A DNA stretch of 64,000 bases from Algibacter sp. L3A6 (GCF_009796825.1 NZ_CP047030.1:2145501-2209500), one strand, 5' to 3'; counted from the stretch's first letter, positions 17,944-27,365 are shown. Notes: generated from the sequence alone by a model not told the origin. Translations and numbers: made by a program.

Positions 17944-18519
17944 TTATAAAATCCGTCGAGCTTCGTAAAAAGCTTTATGCCAGTAAGTTTCGTTTATCCA
18001 AGAAGTCATTACGCCTTTGCTGCTCGTGGCGTGTATAAACTCAATATTGTTGTTTTCTATAGAAACAATAAGTCCAACATGGTTAATTGCGTTTCTTCTA
18101 TTGCCTGTTTTAAAGAATAATAAATCCCCTTTAAGTACATCTTTTAAATTAATTTTATCTCCACGCTTGGCCATGTCTCGAGAGATTCTCGGTAGATTAA
18201 CGTCGTAAGCTCTAAACGATTCGTAAATTAAGCCCGAACAATCCATTCCTGCTTTTGTAGTGCCACCCCATTTGTATCGAACGCCTTCAAAACTTTCAGC
18301 ATATTCAATAATGTTGTCTGCTTTTGTTCTTCTGCTATTTGCAGTTCTTGGTGTGTAATTTTTTTCTTCAGAAGAAATAACTACGCGTCCTTTTTCGTAT
18401 TCCTGAGATTTTTTAGTAATTATTTTAGAAGATGAATTAGAACTTCTTTTTGATCGTTTTGAAGATTTACAACTGCTAAAACTTATAAATAGAAGTAGTA
18501 TAAAAATGATTTTTTTCAT
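17944..18519 (-). CDS. NlpC/P60 (C40) family cell-wall peptidase lipoprotein
   Basis: A 191-residue predicted lipoprotein. The N-terminal hydrophobic stretch ends in SFSSC (lipid-anchored Cys17), followed by a Ser/Lys/Arg-rich linker to about residue 65. The C40 domain has MDCSG with nucleophile Cys94, then NHVGLI and FIHATSS carrying the catalytic and supporting histidines, and the GDLLFF segment between. Such enzymes cut gamma-D-Glu-diaminopimelate bonds in peptidoglycan stems. It lies 7 bases downstream of lpxB in the same run. Confidence 0.9.
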   Translation of the reverse strand: MKKIIFILLLFISFSSCKSSKRSKRSSNSSSKIITKKSQEYEKGRVVISSEEKNYTPRTANSRRTKADNIIEYAESFEGVRYKWGGTTKAGMDCSGLIYESFRAYDVNLPRISRDMAKRGDKINLKDVLKGDLLFFKTGNRRNAINHVGLIVSIENNNIEFIHATSSKGVMTSWINETYWHKAFYEARRIL

Positions 18520-18526
18520 GTAATGC

Positions 18527-19639
18527 TTAAACTTTTATCGCGTTGTATATTAATTGCGCTGTTTTCTCACTAGCACCTTTTCCCCCAAGGGCTTTCTCTA
18601 ATTCGTAATAGTCTAAAAAGAGCTTTTTTCTAGATTCTTTGTCTAAGATACGTTCCAATTCTTTCTTTAGTCTTTTTTTATTAAAATCACCCTGAATAAG
18701 TTCTGTTACCACTTCGCGATCCATTACTAAATTTACTAAGGATATAAACTTTAAAGTAATAATACGTTTAGCAATTTGGTAAGATATTGCACTGCCTTTA
18801 TAGCAAACCACTTGCGGCACTTTAAATAAAGCCGTTTCTAACGTAGCCGTTCCTGAGGTGACTAAAGCTGCTGTAGAAATACTTAATAAATCGTAAGTTT
18901 TATTATCAATAAATTTTACGTTAGCCGATTTAATAAAGGTTTGATAAAAACTGTAATCCTGACTTGGTGCACCTGCAATTACAAATTGATAGGCTTTAAA
19001 ATCGTCAACAAGACTAAGCATTACCGATAACATTTTTGTAATCTCCTGCTTTCTGCTTCCTGGTAAAAGCGCAATAATAGGTTTATCGCTAAGTTGGTAT
19101 GTTTCTCTAAACTTTTTTTCGCTTACTTGCTCTCGGTTGGCAATGGCGTCAATAAGTGGGTGGCCAACGAAATCAACTTTGTAATCATGTTTTTTATAGA
19201 AATCTTCAACAAAAGGAAGAATAACATACATGGCATCCACATCGCGTTTTATGTCTTTAACACGACTTGCCCGAGAGGCCCAAACTTGTGGTGAAATATA
19301 ATAGTGTGTTTTGAAATTGGCAGCTTTGGCCCATTTTGCAATGCGTAAATTAAAGCCTGAATTATCAATAAAAACAACAACGTCTGGTTTGTAATCTGCA
19401 ATATCTTCTTTGCAAAAGCTTATAAATTTAGATATTTTTCGAAGGTTCATTATAACCTCTATAAACCCCATAAAAGCACGCTCTTTGTAGTGTGTTACTA
19501 AAGTGCCGCCAACGGATTGCATAAGGTCGCCTCCCCAAAATTTAATTTCGGCATTTGGATCTTCTTGAAACAAAGCCTTCATAAGGTTTGAACCGTGTAA
19601 ATCTCCCGATGCTTCACCTGCTATTATGTAATATTTCAT
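18527..19639 (-). CDS. lpxB: lipid-A-disaccharide synthase
   Basis: A 370-residue GT19 glycosyltransferase that joins lipid X to UDP-2,3-diacylglucosamine to form the lipid A disaccharide at the inner membrane. The N-terminal GEASGDLHGS motif (residues 8-17) and GFIEVI are typical, as are YISPQVWAS and the donor-site LLPGSRKQEI. Near the C-terminus SGTATLETAL is followed by PQVVCYK. Length matches the family. It is in a minus-strand run with surE, a common flavobacterial neighbour. Confidence 0.95.
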   Translation of the reverse strand: MKYYIIAGEASGDLHGSNLMKALFQEDPNAEIKFWGGDLMQSVGGTLVTHYKERAFMGFIEVIMNLRKISKFISFCKEDIADYKPDVVVFIDNSGFNLRIAKWAKAANFKTHYYISPQVWASRASRVKDIKRDVDAMYVILPFVEDFYKKHDYKVDFVGHPLIDAIANREQVSEKKFRETYQLSDKPIIALLPGSRKQEITKMLSVMLSLVDDFKAYQFVIAGAPSQDYSFYQTFIKSANVKFIDNKTYDLLSISTAALVTSGTATLETALFKVPQVVCYKGSAISYQIAKRIITLKFISLVNLVMDREVVTELIQGDFNKKRLKKELERILDKESRKKLFLDYYELEKALGGKGASEKTAQLIYNAIKV

Positions 19640-19675
19640 GTGCTATAACTTTTTAAGTTGGGGTGATTGTAATTT

Positions 19676-19957
19676 CTAAAGCATTTTAAAAAGAAACGTA
19701 AATACAGCAATAAAAACAGTGATTAATAATACACCTCTGGCACGATAATCTTCTTTTCTTTTAATGAAAATAAAAAAACTAATAAGGTTTAAAACAGCAC
19801 CTAAGCTAATTAGTTTTCCTAAAAAGCCTTCTGCGGCTGCAGCTTTAATTACAGTTGTAAAATCGTCGCCTCTGCCAAGTAGCGTTGCGGTTAAAATTAA
19901 GCCAACAGCATTTGCTATTAATCCAACGAGCATGCCTATAAAAATTTCTTTCTTCAT
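19676..19957 (-). CDS. small predicted membrane protein between surE and lpxB
   Basis: A 93-residue protein with three hydrophobic segments (about 6-27, 46-66 and 74-92) separated by short charged turns, including a KRKED cluster. I do not recognise a named domain. It begins at the base next to the surE stop codon and runs into lpxB, so it is cotranscribed and translationally coupled. The coding signal is good (continuous hydrophobic pattern, ATG start). Its function is unknown, and a role with envelope neighbours is only a guess. Confidence 0.75.
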   Translation of the reverse strand: MKKEIFIGMLVGLIANAVGLILTATLLGRGDDFTTVIKAAAAEGFLGKLISLGAVLNLISFFIFIKRKEDYRARGVLLITVFIAVFTFLFKML

Positions 19958-20731
19958 CTATTTTAAATTCCAAGTATTTAGTTGTTGTATAAAGTGGTGC
20001 GCGGTTAAATCGAACTGTACAGGAACCACAGAAACATAGTGGTTTGCAAGTGCCCATTCGTCAGTGTCTTCACCGTTGTCTAGGTTTACAAATTTACCCG
20101 AAAGCCAATAGTAATCTTTGCCTTGTGGGTTTTTGCGTTTGTCGAAAGATTCTACCCAATTCGATTTTGCTTGTCTACAAATTTTGATGCCTTTTATGTC
20201 TCCACTTTTAGCATTTGGTATGTTTACATTTAGAACAACGCCTTTTGGTAAGCCTGATTTTAGTACATTTTCGGCAACCTTTTTTACGTAAGGTTTAGAG
20301 GCTTCAAAGTTAGCATCCCATGCGTAATCGAGTAAAGAAAAACCAATAGCCGGAATACCTTCAATACCAGCTTCAATAGCGGCACTCATGGTGCCAGAAT
20401 AAATAACGTTTATAGCAGAGTTAGATCCGTGGTTTATACCAGAAACACAAAGGTCTGGTGTTCTTGGTAGTAATTCTCTAATGGCGATTTTGACGCAGTC
20501 GGCAGGTGTGCCAGAACAACTAAATTCTTTCTGTGGGCCTTCGCTAATTTTTACGTTTTGAGCAAAAAGCATAGCGTCTAAAGTAATGGCGTGGCCCATG
20601 CCACTTTGCGGACTATCGGGAGCTACCACAAAAACATCACCTAAGTTAACCATAACTTCAATTAAAGCTCTAATTCCTGGAGCTGTAATGCCGTCATCAT
20701 TTGTAATTAAAATAAGGGGTTTTTTTGACAT
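19958..20731 (-). CDS. surE: 5'/3'-nucleotidase SurE
   Basis: A 257-residue metal-dependent nucleotide monophosphatase. The N-terminal ITNDDGI motif (residues 8-14) supplies the metal-binding aspartates. APDSPQSGMG, the CSGTPADCV segment and SGINHGSN complete the active site. The length is typical. It is first in a run surE / small membrane gene / lpxB / NlpC-P60 / comEC, all minus strand with gaps of 0-36 bases. It probably drives stress survival and nucleotide salvage as in other bacteria. Confidence 0.95.
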   Translation of the reverse strand: MSKKPLILITNDDGITAPGIRALIEVMVNLGDVFVVAPDSPQSGMGHAITLDAMLFAQNVKISEGPQKEFSCSGTPADCVKIAIRELLPRTPDLCVSGINHGSNSAINVIYSGTMSAAIEAGIEGIPAIGFSLLDYAWDANFEASKPYVKKVAENVLKSGLPKGVVLNVNIPNAKSGDIKGIKICRQAKSNWVESFDKRKNPQGKDYYWLSGKFVNLDNGEDTDEWALANHYVSVVPVQFDLTAHHFIQQLNTWNLK

Positions 20732-20897
20732 AATTTGTTCTTAAATTATAAATGCTAAAATACATAATTTCGATGGTTAACGCCTTATTTCTTCTGTTTA
20801 ACAAAAAATTAGTAACGAAAACAGATTGTTGGCATAGTTTTTTCTCTATTTTAGTAGAATGATATAAAATTCCCTAAAGAATTTTTAAATACAGAAG

Positions 20898-23054
20898 ATG
20901 AAGAATATTATGAAAAAGAATTTTAAAGTACTATCGTTGTTAATGGTTTTGGCATTTGCCTCGTGTAGTTTTACTTCAAAGAAATTCGATAATCCAGATA
21001 AAGATAAAAAACTAATAGAACTTATAACCTTTGTTATTGAGCGTGGACATTTTGATCCTATTGCTTTTGATGATGCCTTTTCGGAAGAGTTGTTTTCCGA
21101 TTATTTAGAAATCGTAGATCCTGTAAAAAGATATTTTTATGCTTCGGATTATAGGGAGTTTGAAAAATACAAAACAAGTTTAGACGATCAATTAAAATCT
21201 GTAGATATTTCGTTTTTCAATTTGGTGCACGAGCGTGTTTTGGAACGTATAGGTGAGGCCAAAAATATTTATCACGATATATTATCTAAGCCTTTTGATT
21301 ATAATGTTGATGAAGATTTTGATACCGATTACGAGAATACAGGTTATGTAAAGAATAAGAGAGAAATGAAAGCCCGTTGGAGACAGCAATTAAAGTTTTC
21401 GACACTTTCTAATTACGATGATATTTATGAAGAAGAAAAACGTGCCAAGGAAAAAGACCCAGAGTATGTTATGAAAACCGATAAGGTTATTGAGAAAGAA
21501 GCGCGTGAAGCGACTTTAAAATCTATCGATATTTATTTTAATGATAGTGTTGATGATTTAGATCGTGATGATTGGTTTGCTGTTTATGTAAATACTATTG
21601 TAGAAGAATTTGATCCGCACACATATTATTTAGCGCCAAGAGGTAAAGAGAATTTCGACCAACGTATGTCAGGAAAACTTGAAGGTATTGGAGCGAGGTT
21701 ACAAAAGCGAATGGATTACATTAAAATTGTAGAATTAATTTCTGGAGGTCCAGCTTGGAGAAGTAAGCTTTTAGAAGTTGAAGATGTTATTTTAAAAGTA
21801 AAACAAGAAAATGAAGATGTAGCTGTGGATATTGTTGGTATGCGTATTAACGATGCTATTAAATATATAAAAGGACCTAAAGGCACCAAAGTAACACTTA
21901 CCATTAAAAGTATGGATGGTACAGTTAAAGATGTTACTATTACTAGAGATGTGGTAGAGTTGATGGAAACTTATGCAAAATCATCGGTTGTTGAAAAAGA
22001 AGGTGGTCGTTTTGGAGTGATTGATTTGCCTGCGTTTTATGCAGATTTTCAGGATTATAAAAACATAAATGCTGCTAAAGATGTAAAAGACGAAATTTTA
22101 CGTCTTAAAAAAGAAGGTATTGAAGGTTTAGTGCTCGATTTACGTAATAATGGTGGTGGATCTTTGCCTACGGTTGTAGATATGGCAGGTTTGTTTATCG
22201 AAGAAGGACCAGTGGTTCAAGTACGATCTACAGGTCAGGCAAAAGAAGTTTTAAAGGATAGTGATAAATCTATTGTTTGGGATGGGCCTTTGGTTGTGCT
22301 AGTAAACGAAATTTCAGCGTCAGCATCAGAAATTATGGCAGCAGCTATGCAAGATTATAAGCGTGCTATTATTATAGGGAGCAAACAAACTTACGGTAAA
22401 GGTACAGTGCAAAATGTAATAGATTTAAATAATGTTTTACGTAGTAATACAGGAGGAGATCTTGGAGCTATAGCGCTAACCACTAAAAAATATTATAGAA
22501 TTAATGGTGGTTCTGTGCAGTTAGAAGGTGTTAAAAGTGATGTGCAGGTGCCGGGACGTTTTAGTTATATTGATGTAGGTGAAAAGGATAAAGATAATCC
22601 GTTACCTTATGATGAAATTGATGCGGCCGATTACAAGCCTTGGACGGGTTATTTCGATTACAATACAATTGTAGCAAATAGTAAAGCACGTATGGCTAAT
22701 AACGCTCAATTAAAGCTTATTGATGAAAATGCTAAATGGGTAAAAAGTAAAATTGACGATACTAAGTTTTCATTGAATTTTAAAAAGTATAAATCTCAAT
22801 TGGATAAAAATGAAGAAGAAGCTAAACGTTTTGATGCTATTTCTGATTATAAAACCAACTTAACCTTTAATTCTACAAAATACGAGCAATCTCTTTTTGA
22901 TAAGGATACTACCGATTTAAAAGAAAAACGCGTACGTTGGCACGAGAGCTTAAGTCAAGATGTTTATGTTGAAGAGGCTTTAAATGTTTTAGAAGATTTA
23001 AAAAACTTCCCAATAGAAAAAGTTGCAGCGACGCATACTCAAGCTAAAAATTAG
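20898..23054 (+). CDS. C-terminal processing peptidase, Tsp/Prc type (S41A)
   Basis: A 718-residue envelope protease. The N-terminus is a lipoprotein-type signal ending FASC (Cys about 23). An N-terminal helical region (30-240) resembles the Tsp-specific domain. A PDZ domain spans about 255-350. The S41 core has LRNNGGGS, the SASASE motif (473-478) with the catalytic serine, and TYGKGT with Lys501, which form the Ser/Lys dyad. A C-terminal DUF3340-like tail follows. It degrades periplasmic proteins marked by hydrophobic C-termini. Fifteen bases separate it from the permease gene. Confidence 0.92.
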   Translation: MKNIMKKNFKVLSLLMVLAFASCSFTSKKFDNPDKDKKLIELITFVIERGHFDPIAFDDAFSEELFSDYLEIVDPVKRYFYASDYREFEKYKTSLDDQLKSVDISFFNLVHERVLERIGEAKNIYHDILSKPFDYNVDEDFDTDYENTGYVKNKREMKARWRQQLKFSTLSNYDDIYEEEKRAKEKDPEYVMKTDKVIEKEAREATLKSIDIYFNDSVDDLDRDDWFAVYVNTIVEEFDPHTYYLAPRGKENFDQRMSGKLEGIGARLQKRMDYIKIVELISGGPAWRSKLLEVEDVILKVKQENEDVAVDIVGMRINDAIKYIKGPKGTKVTLTIKSMDGTVKDVTITRDVVELMETYAKSSVVEKEGGRFGVIDLPAFYADFQDYKNINAAKDVKDEILRLKKEGIEGLVLDLRNNGGGSLPTVVDMAGLFIEEGPVVQVRSTGQAKEVLKDSDKSIVWDGPLVVLVNEISASASEIMAAAMQDYKRAIIIGSKQTYGKGTVQNVIDLNNVLRSNTGGDLGAIALTTKKYYRINGGSVQLEGVKSDVQVPGRFSYIDVGEKDKDNPLPYDEIDAADYKPWTGYFDYNTIVANSKARMANNAQLKLIDENAKWVKSKIDDTKFSLNFKKYKSQLDKNEEEAKRFDAISDYKTNLTFNSTKYEQSLFDKDTTDLKEKRVRWHESLSQDVYVEEALNVLEDLKNFPIEKVAATHTQAKN

Positions 23055-23068
23055 AAGAAATAAAATAT

Positions 23069-24163
23069 ATGAGTTCAAAATCTAGCTCACTAAAACAATT
23101 GGCACTCCAAAAATTTAAAAAGAATTTTTGGGGTGTTTTTAGTTTATGCTTTATTGGTTTTGTTGGTGTTGTTTCGGTGTTTGCATATGCCTTTGCACCC
23201 GATAATTCTCAATATGCCAATCAAATGCATTTATCAATTCATTCTAAAAAACCTGGCTACACGGTAACTATGCTTACTATCCCTTCAGGGTTAAAAGTAG
23301 ATCAAAGCATGTTTGACAAACTATTTTTTGGGAAGAAGAACACAGATTCTGAAATTCCTATATCGGAATACCATGTAGAGAGCAAAACTTTAAGTTATAC
23401 CGAATATGCTTCCGATGGCTTGGAAGGTGTGAAGAAAACAATGGAGTTAAGTCGGTTTCCAAATAGTGATGTTGCATCGTTTATAAAAGAAAAATCATTT
23501 CTTTTCGGAACTGATAAATACGGGCGCGATTTATTGAGTCGTGTGTTAGTAGGCGCTAGAATTTCATTTTTTATTGGGTTTGTAGCGGTGTTTATTTCAT
23601 TAGTTATCGGCATTTTTATGGGTAGTATTGCGGGCTATTTTGGTGGTAAGGTAGATGCTGTTATTATGTGGATTATAAATGTAACCTGGTCTATACCTAC
23701 TCTGCTTTTAGTAATAGCGATTACTTTAGCATTAGGCAAAGGTTTTTGGCAAGTGTTTATTGCTGTCGGTTTAACCATGTGGGTAGAAGTAGCTAGAGTA
23801 GTGCGCGGGCAAATAATTAGCACTAAAGAAATGCAGTATGTAACAGCAGCAAGAGCTTTAGGTTTTAATGATTACAGAATAATCACAAAACATATCCTTC
23901 CGAATATTATGGCGCCGGTAATTGTAATTTCAGCAGCAAACTTTGCCGCAGCTATTTTAATAGAAAGTGGTTTGAGCTTTTTGGGTATTGGTGCACAGCC
24001 GCCAATGGCTAGTTGGGGTGCTATGATAAAAGATCACTACAATTATATTATTTTAGGGAAGCCTTATTTGGCTTTAATTCCAGGGCTTTGTATAATGAGT
24101 TTGGTAATGGCTTTTATGCTTATAGGTAACGCGTTACGCGATGCGTTAGATGTAAAAGGGTAA
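23069..24163 (+). CDS. ABC transporter permease, OppC/DppC type
   Basis: A 364-residue inner-membrane permease for peptide or nickel-type uptake. One transmembrane helix (20-42) precedes an unusually long periplasmic segment (about 45-150). This is followed by FLFGTDKYGRDLLSR, which is diagnostic of OppC/DppC proteins, and five helices. The EAA loop includes ALGFNDYRIITKHILPN, the contact site for the ATPase. No ATPase or binding-protein gene is adjacent, so the partners must lie elsewhere. It is probably cotranscribed with the Tsp protease. Confidence 0.9.
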   Translation: MSSKSSSLKQLALQKFKKNFWGVFSLCFIGFVGVVSVFAYAFAPDNSQYANQMHLSIHSKKPGYTVTMLTIPSGLKVDQSMFDKLFFGKKNTDSEIPISEYHVESKTLSYTEYASDGLEGVKKTMELSRFPNSDVASFIKEKSFLFGTDKYGRDLLSRVLVGARISFFIGFVAVFISLVIGIFMGSIAGYFGGKVDAVIMWIINVTWSIPTLLLVIAITLALGKGFWQVFIAVGLTMWVEVARVVRGQIISTKEMQYVTAARALGFNDYRIITKHILPNIMAPVIVISAANFAAAILIESGLSFLGIGAQPPMASWGAMIKDHYNYIILGKPYLALIPGLCIMSLVMAFMLIGNALRDALDVKG

Positions 24164-24219
24164 TGAGTGTGCTTAGTTTAATTTAAAAAGAATTAGTTTA
24201 GTGTGATGATGGATATCAT

Positions 24220-24828
24220 CTAACCATCATATTGCATATTAGCATTAAGATCATCGATATAGCCTAAAACTTCGTCTTTTCCTATGTCTTTAGATGATGA
24301 TGTAATAAAGTAGTTAGGCATATCTTCCCAAGTTTCTAATAAAATAGCTTTGTAGGCATCAACGTGATCTTGAATTGCTTTTGGTCTCAGTTTATCGGCT
24401 TTAGTAAAGATGATAGAAAATGGTATTCCATTTTCCCCAAGCCATACCATAAAATCGGCATCTACAGGTTGAGGTGTGTGGCGAATATCAACTAAAACAA
24501 ACGCTGTAACAAGTTGTTCGCGTTGTCCGAAATAATTAGTAATAAATTTTTGAAATACCTTTTTAGAACTCTTAGAAACACGAGCATAACCATAACCAGG
24601 TAAATCGACTAAGTGCCAGTTTTTATTAATTAAAAAGTGATTAATAAGCTGTGTTTTTCCTGGTCGTCCAGACGTTTTAGCTAAGCTTTTTCGGCTAGTT
24701 AGCATATTAATCAGCGACGATTTTCCTACGTTACTTCTGCCAATAAAAGCGTATTCTGGCAGTCTGCTTTTTGGGCATTTTTCAACTTCGGAATTGCTCA
24801 TTACAAATTCGGCCGATTTAATATGCAT
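24220..24828 (-). CDS. engB: ribosome biogenesis GTP-binding protein EngB/YihA/YsxC
   Basis: A 202-residue small GTPase for assembly of the large ribosomal subunit. The P-loop GRSNVGKSS is near residue 31. The TSGRPGKTQ switch I segment, the DLPGYGYA G3 region and TKADKL (NKxD-like, G4) follow. The length and N-terminal SAEFVMSN start are normal. It lies 48 bases downstream of the hydrolase gene and is convergent with the permease. A short inverted repeat (ATGATGG/CCATCAT) sits between them but lacks a T tail. Confidence 0.95.
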   Translation of the reverse strand: MHIKSAEFVMSNSEVEKCPKSRLPEYAFIGRSNVGKSSLINMLTSRKSLAKTSGRPGKTQLINHFLINKNWHLVDLPGYGYARVSKSSKKVFQKFITNYFGQREQLVTAFVLVDIRHTPQPVDADFMVWLGENGIPFSIIFTKADKLRPKAIQDHVDAYKAILLETWEDMPNYFITSSSKDIGKDEVLGYIDDLNANMQYDG

Positions 24829-24876
24829 CTATCTTAATGTGTTTAATGTTGGGAATGTTTTATGCTAGAAAAGTGT

Positions 24877-25641
24877 CTAGAATTGTCTTTTTTCTAACCA
24901 AGCATCCATGATTTTATTGAATTCATCAGGGTGTTCCATCATGGCTGCATGGCCACATTTGTCAATCCAATGTAATTCAGAATCTGGTAAAAGTTCGTTA
25001 AATTCTTCTGCAACTTCAGGTGGCGTTACGCTATCATTTTTACCCCAAATAATACAAGTGGGCGTTTTCATGTTAGGTAAATCTTTTGCCATATTATGCC
25101 TAATAGCACTTTTAGCAATAGCTAAAGTTTTTATTAGCTTATTACGGTTGTTTACGGTTTCGTAAACTTCGTCTACAATTTCTTTGGTGGCAACTGCGGG
25201 ATCGTAAAAAACATCTTGTGCTTTCTTTTTAATCACCTCGTAATCGCTACGTTTTGGGTAGCCTCCGCCCATAGCACTTTCGTAAAGTCCAGAGCTTCCG
25301 GTTATTATTAAGCCTTTTACTGTGTCTGGGAACATTTTTGTATGGTATAAGCCAATGTGTCCGCCAAGCGAATTTCCTAATAAAATAACTTCATCATAAC
25401 CTTTAAAAATTATAAATTCGTGTAGGTATTTGGCAAAGCTTTTTACGTTAGTTTTAAGCAGTGACATGCTGTAAATTGGGAGTTCGGGGATAAGGACTTT
25501 ATATCCTTTTTGGCTAAAAAAATCAGTTACGGCATCAAAATTACTCAATCCGCCCATTAATCCGTGTAGCACAATAATTGGTGTACCCTCTCCGGCTTCA
25601 ATATAGCTGTAATTACCTTCTTTTTTTAAACTATGCGTCAT
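24877..25641 (-). CDS. alpha/beta hydrolase
   Basis: A 254-residue cytoplasmic alpha/beta-hydrolase. VLHGLMGG (residues 24-31) is the oxyanion-hole segment. The nucleophile elbow is GNSLGG (Ser about 90). IWGKND carries the acid, and KCGHAAMMEHP gives the catalytic histidine near the C-terminus. The pattern resembles esterases and C-C hydrolases, and the substrate is unknown. It has its own promoter just upstream and may be cotranscribed with engB. Confidence 0.88.
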   Translation of the reverse strand: MTHSLKKEGNYSYIEAGEGTPIIVLHGLMGGLSNFDAVTDFFSQKGYKVLIPELPIYSMSLLKTNVKSFAKYLHEFIIFKGYDEVILLGNSLGGHIGLYHTKMFPDTVKGLIITGSSGLYESAMGGGYPKRSDYEVIKKKAQDVFYDPAVATKEIVDEVYETVNNRNKLIKTLAIAKSAIRHNMAKDLPNMKTPTCIIWGKNDSVTPPEVAEEFNELLPDSELHWIDKCGHAAMMEHPDEFNKIMDAWLEKRQF

Positions 25642-25666
25642 TAATCAGTATTCATTGCATGAGAAA

Positions 25667-25696
25667 CAAATATAGTTATTTCATTGATATTTCAAA
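25667..25696 (-). promoter_or_regulatory. Bacteroidetes-type promoter for the hydrolase-engB pair
   Basis: Reading the minus strand, the perfect TATATTTG (CAAATATA at 25667-25674 on the plus strand) lies 18 bases from a TTTG -33 element (25693-25696). The start codon of the hydrolase is about 25 bases downstream. Confidence 0.6.
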
Positions 25697-25861
25697 GGTT
25701 TTAATGTCTTCTGAAAAAAGAATAATTTTTCTGCGTCAAGAATAGTGTTTTTGAATTAAGATTTTTCTTATAAAATTAATTAAAGAATGGTCAAGTTTGC
25801 TTATAGTTTTTATTGATCTCGTCGATAGTAGGATGTATTTCGTCAAAAACTTGTTAACAAA

Positions 25862-25889
25862 GTGGGGTAAAGTGGTAAAATGTGGTAAA
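25862..25889 (+). promoter_or_regulatory. MraZ operator: three GTGG direct repeats at exact 10-bp spacing
   Basis: GTGG starts at 25862, 25872 and 25882, each followed within a few bases by an A run; the first two copies read AAAGTGG. MraZ proteins are known to bind arrays of G-rich direct repeats spaced one helical turn apart in front of their own gene. The array covers the expected -33 region of the promoter whose -7 element is at 25898, so it should repress the whole cluster when MraZ is bound. Confidence 0.8.
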
Positions 25890-25897
25890 ATTTTCAA

Positions 25898-25905
25898 TAT
25901 ATTTG
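25898..25905 (+). promoter_or_regulatory. -7 promoter element of the dcw cluster
   Basis: TATATTTG is a perfect TAnnTTTG match, 34 bases before the proposed TTG start of mraZ. No TTG -33 box is present; that position is occupied by the MraZ repeats. Confidence 0.6.
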
Positions 25906-25938
25906 AATCTTAAACGTTTAAACCATAGCGAAATACTA

Positions 25939-26409
25939 TTGGACTTATTAACAGGAACATACGATTGTAAAGTTGATGCCAAAGGCAGACTTATGATGCC
26001 TGCTGCGATAAAAAAGCAGCTTGCGTCGGTGCTAGACGATGGTTTTGTTTTGCGAAGATCGGTTTTTCAGAAGTGTTTGGAGTTATATCCAATGCAAGAA
26101 TGGCAAGCGTTAATGCAGAAAATGAATAAGCTTAATAAGTTCAAGAAAAAGAACAACGATTTTATTCGAAGATTTACTGCTGGAGCAAAAATTATTGAAA
26201 TTGACGTTAATGGGAGACTGTTAGTGCCAAAAGATTTAACGGTTTTTGCTAACATTTCGAAAAATATTGTAGTGGCTTCGGCAATCAATATTATTGAAAT
26301 TTGGGATAAAGATTTATATGAACAAGCCATTGATGATGCGGCAATCGATTTTGCAGATTTAGCCGAAGAAGTTATGGGGCAAGATGATGAAGACTATGGA
26401 ATATCATAA
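25939..26409 (+). CDS. mraZ: transcriptional regulator MraZ
   Basis: A 156-residue AbrB-like DNA-binding protein with two tandem SpoVT/AbrB folds. The first opens with TGTYDCKVDAKGRLMMP and the second with KIIEIDVNGRLLVPK; each holds a conserved (D/N)xxGR(L/I)xxP core. It represses the division and wall cluster by binding the repeats upstream. The open frame extends back to a GTG at 25882. However, that codon is part of the operator and upstream of the promoter -7 element, so I use the TTG at 25939, which gives MDLLTGTYD, the usual N-terminus. The 3' end overlaps rsmH. Confidence 0.88.
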   Translation: MDLLTGTYDCKVDAKGRLMMPAAIKKQLASVLDDGFVLRRSVFQKCLELYPMQEWQALMQKMNKLNKFKKKNNDFIRRFTAGAKIIEIDVNGRLLVPKDLTVFANISKNIVVASAINIIEIWDKDLYEQAIDDAAIDFADLAEEVMGQDDEDYGIS

Positions 26410-27292
26410 TCCGGTATTATTAAAAGAAACCGTAGATGGTTTAAATATTAAGCCTGACGGCATTTATGTTGATGTTACTTTTGGTGGTGGCGGACACAGT
26501 AAGGAGATTTTAAAGCGACTTGGTGAAAACGGAAAATTATTTGCGTTCGATCAAGATTTGGACGCTCTTGAAAATACAATTGACGATTCTCGATTTACAT
26601 TGATAAATGAGAATTTTAGATTTATAAAACGTTTTTTACGATTTCATGGTGTGAAAAAGGTAGATGGTGTTTTGGCAGATTTTGGCGTATCGTCACATCA
26701 ATTTGATGTTGCGGAACGTGGTTTTTCTACTCGGTTTGAGGCCGATTTAGATATGCGGATGAATCAAGAAAAAGCATTGTCGGCATTTCATGTTATTAAT
26801 GAATACGAAGTAGAGCAATTGAAAGATGTGTTCTTGCAATATGGTGAATTGCGTGCGGCGCCTGCTATGGCAAGTTTAATTGTTGCACATCGTGAAAGTG
26901 AAGCTATTGTTACAAGTGAACAATTGAAGTCTGTTTTACGAAAATTTTTACCACCAAGACACGAGAATAAAGTTTTAGCTCAAATATATCAGGCTATTAG
27001 GATTGAGGTGAATCAAGAAATTGAAGCTCTAAAAGAGTTTTTATCTCAAACACCTGAGATTTTGAACGAAAACGGAAGATTAAGCTTTATATCATACCAT
27101 TCTTTAGAAGATAGGTTGGTAAAAAGATTTATTAGAAACGGACTGTTTGAGGGAGAACCAGAACGTGATATGTTTGGTAATTTTGAAGTGCCGCTTAAAA
27201 AAGTTGGTGGTTTAGTGGTGCCTACTGCTGCAGAGATTAAAATAAATAACAGAGCAAGAAGTGCAAAGTTAAGGATTGCTACTAAGGCTTAA
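26396..27292 (+). CDS. rsmH: 16S rRNA (cytosine(1402)-N(4))-methyltransferase
   Basis: A 298-residue SAM-dependent methyltransferase modifying C1402 of 16S rRNA. MEYHNPVLL opens the protein, and VDVTFGGGGHS is the SAM-binding loop. DFGVSSHQFD, RGFS and DMRMNQ are family signatures, and FISYHSLEDRLVKRF is near the C-terminus. An ATG four codons earlier (26384) is possible, but MEYHNP is the standard start. It overlaps mraZ by 14 bases, which indicates translational coupling. Confidence 0.95.
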   Translation: MEYHNPVLLKETVDGLNIKPDGIYVDVTFGGGGHSKEILKRLGENGKLFAFDQDLDALENTIDDSRFTLINENFRFIKRFLRFHGVKKVDGVLADFGVSSHQFDVAERGFSTRFEADLDMRMNQEKALSAFHVINEYEVEQLKDVFLQYGELRAAPAMASLIVAHRESEAIVTSEQLKSVLRKFLPPRHENKVLAQIYQAIRIEVNQEIEALKEFLSQTPEILNENGRLSFISYHSLEDRLVKRFIRNGLFEGEPERDMFGNFEVPLKKVGGLVVPTAAEIKINNRARSAKLRIATKA

Positions 27293-27365
27293 TTTCAAAT
27301 AAATAAAACGAGAGTGCTAGATCCAATACCGAATTGAAAAAGGAGGTTTTTGTGTCTTTAATAAT

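Noticed and set aside
24200..24230. Inverted repeat between the permease and engB genes as a terminator
   Set aside because: The stem is short and no T tract follows in either direction.
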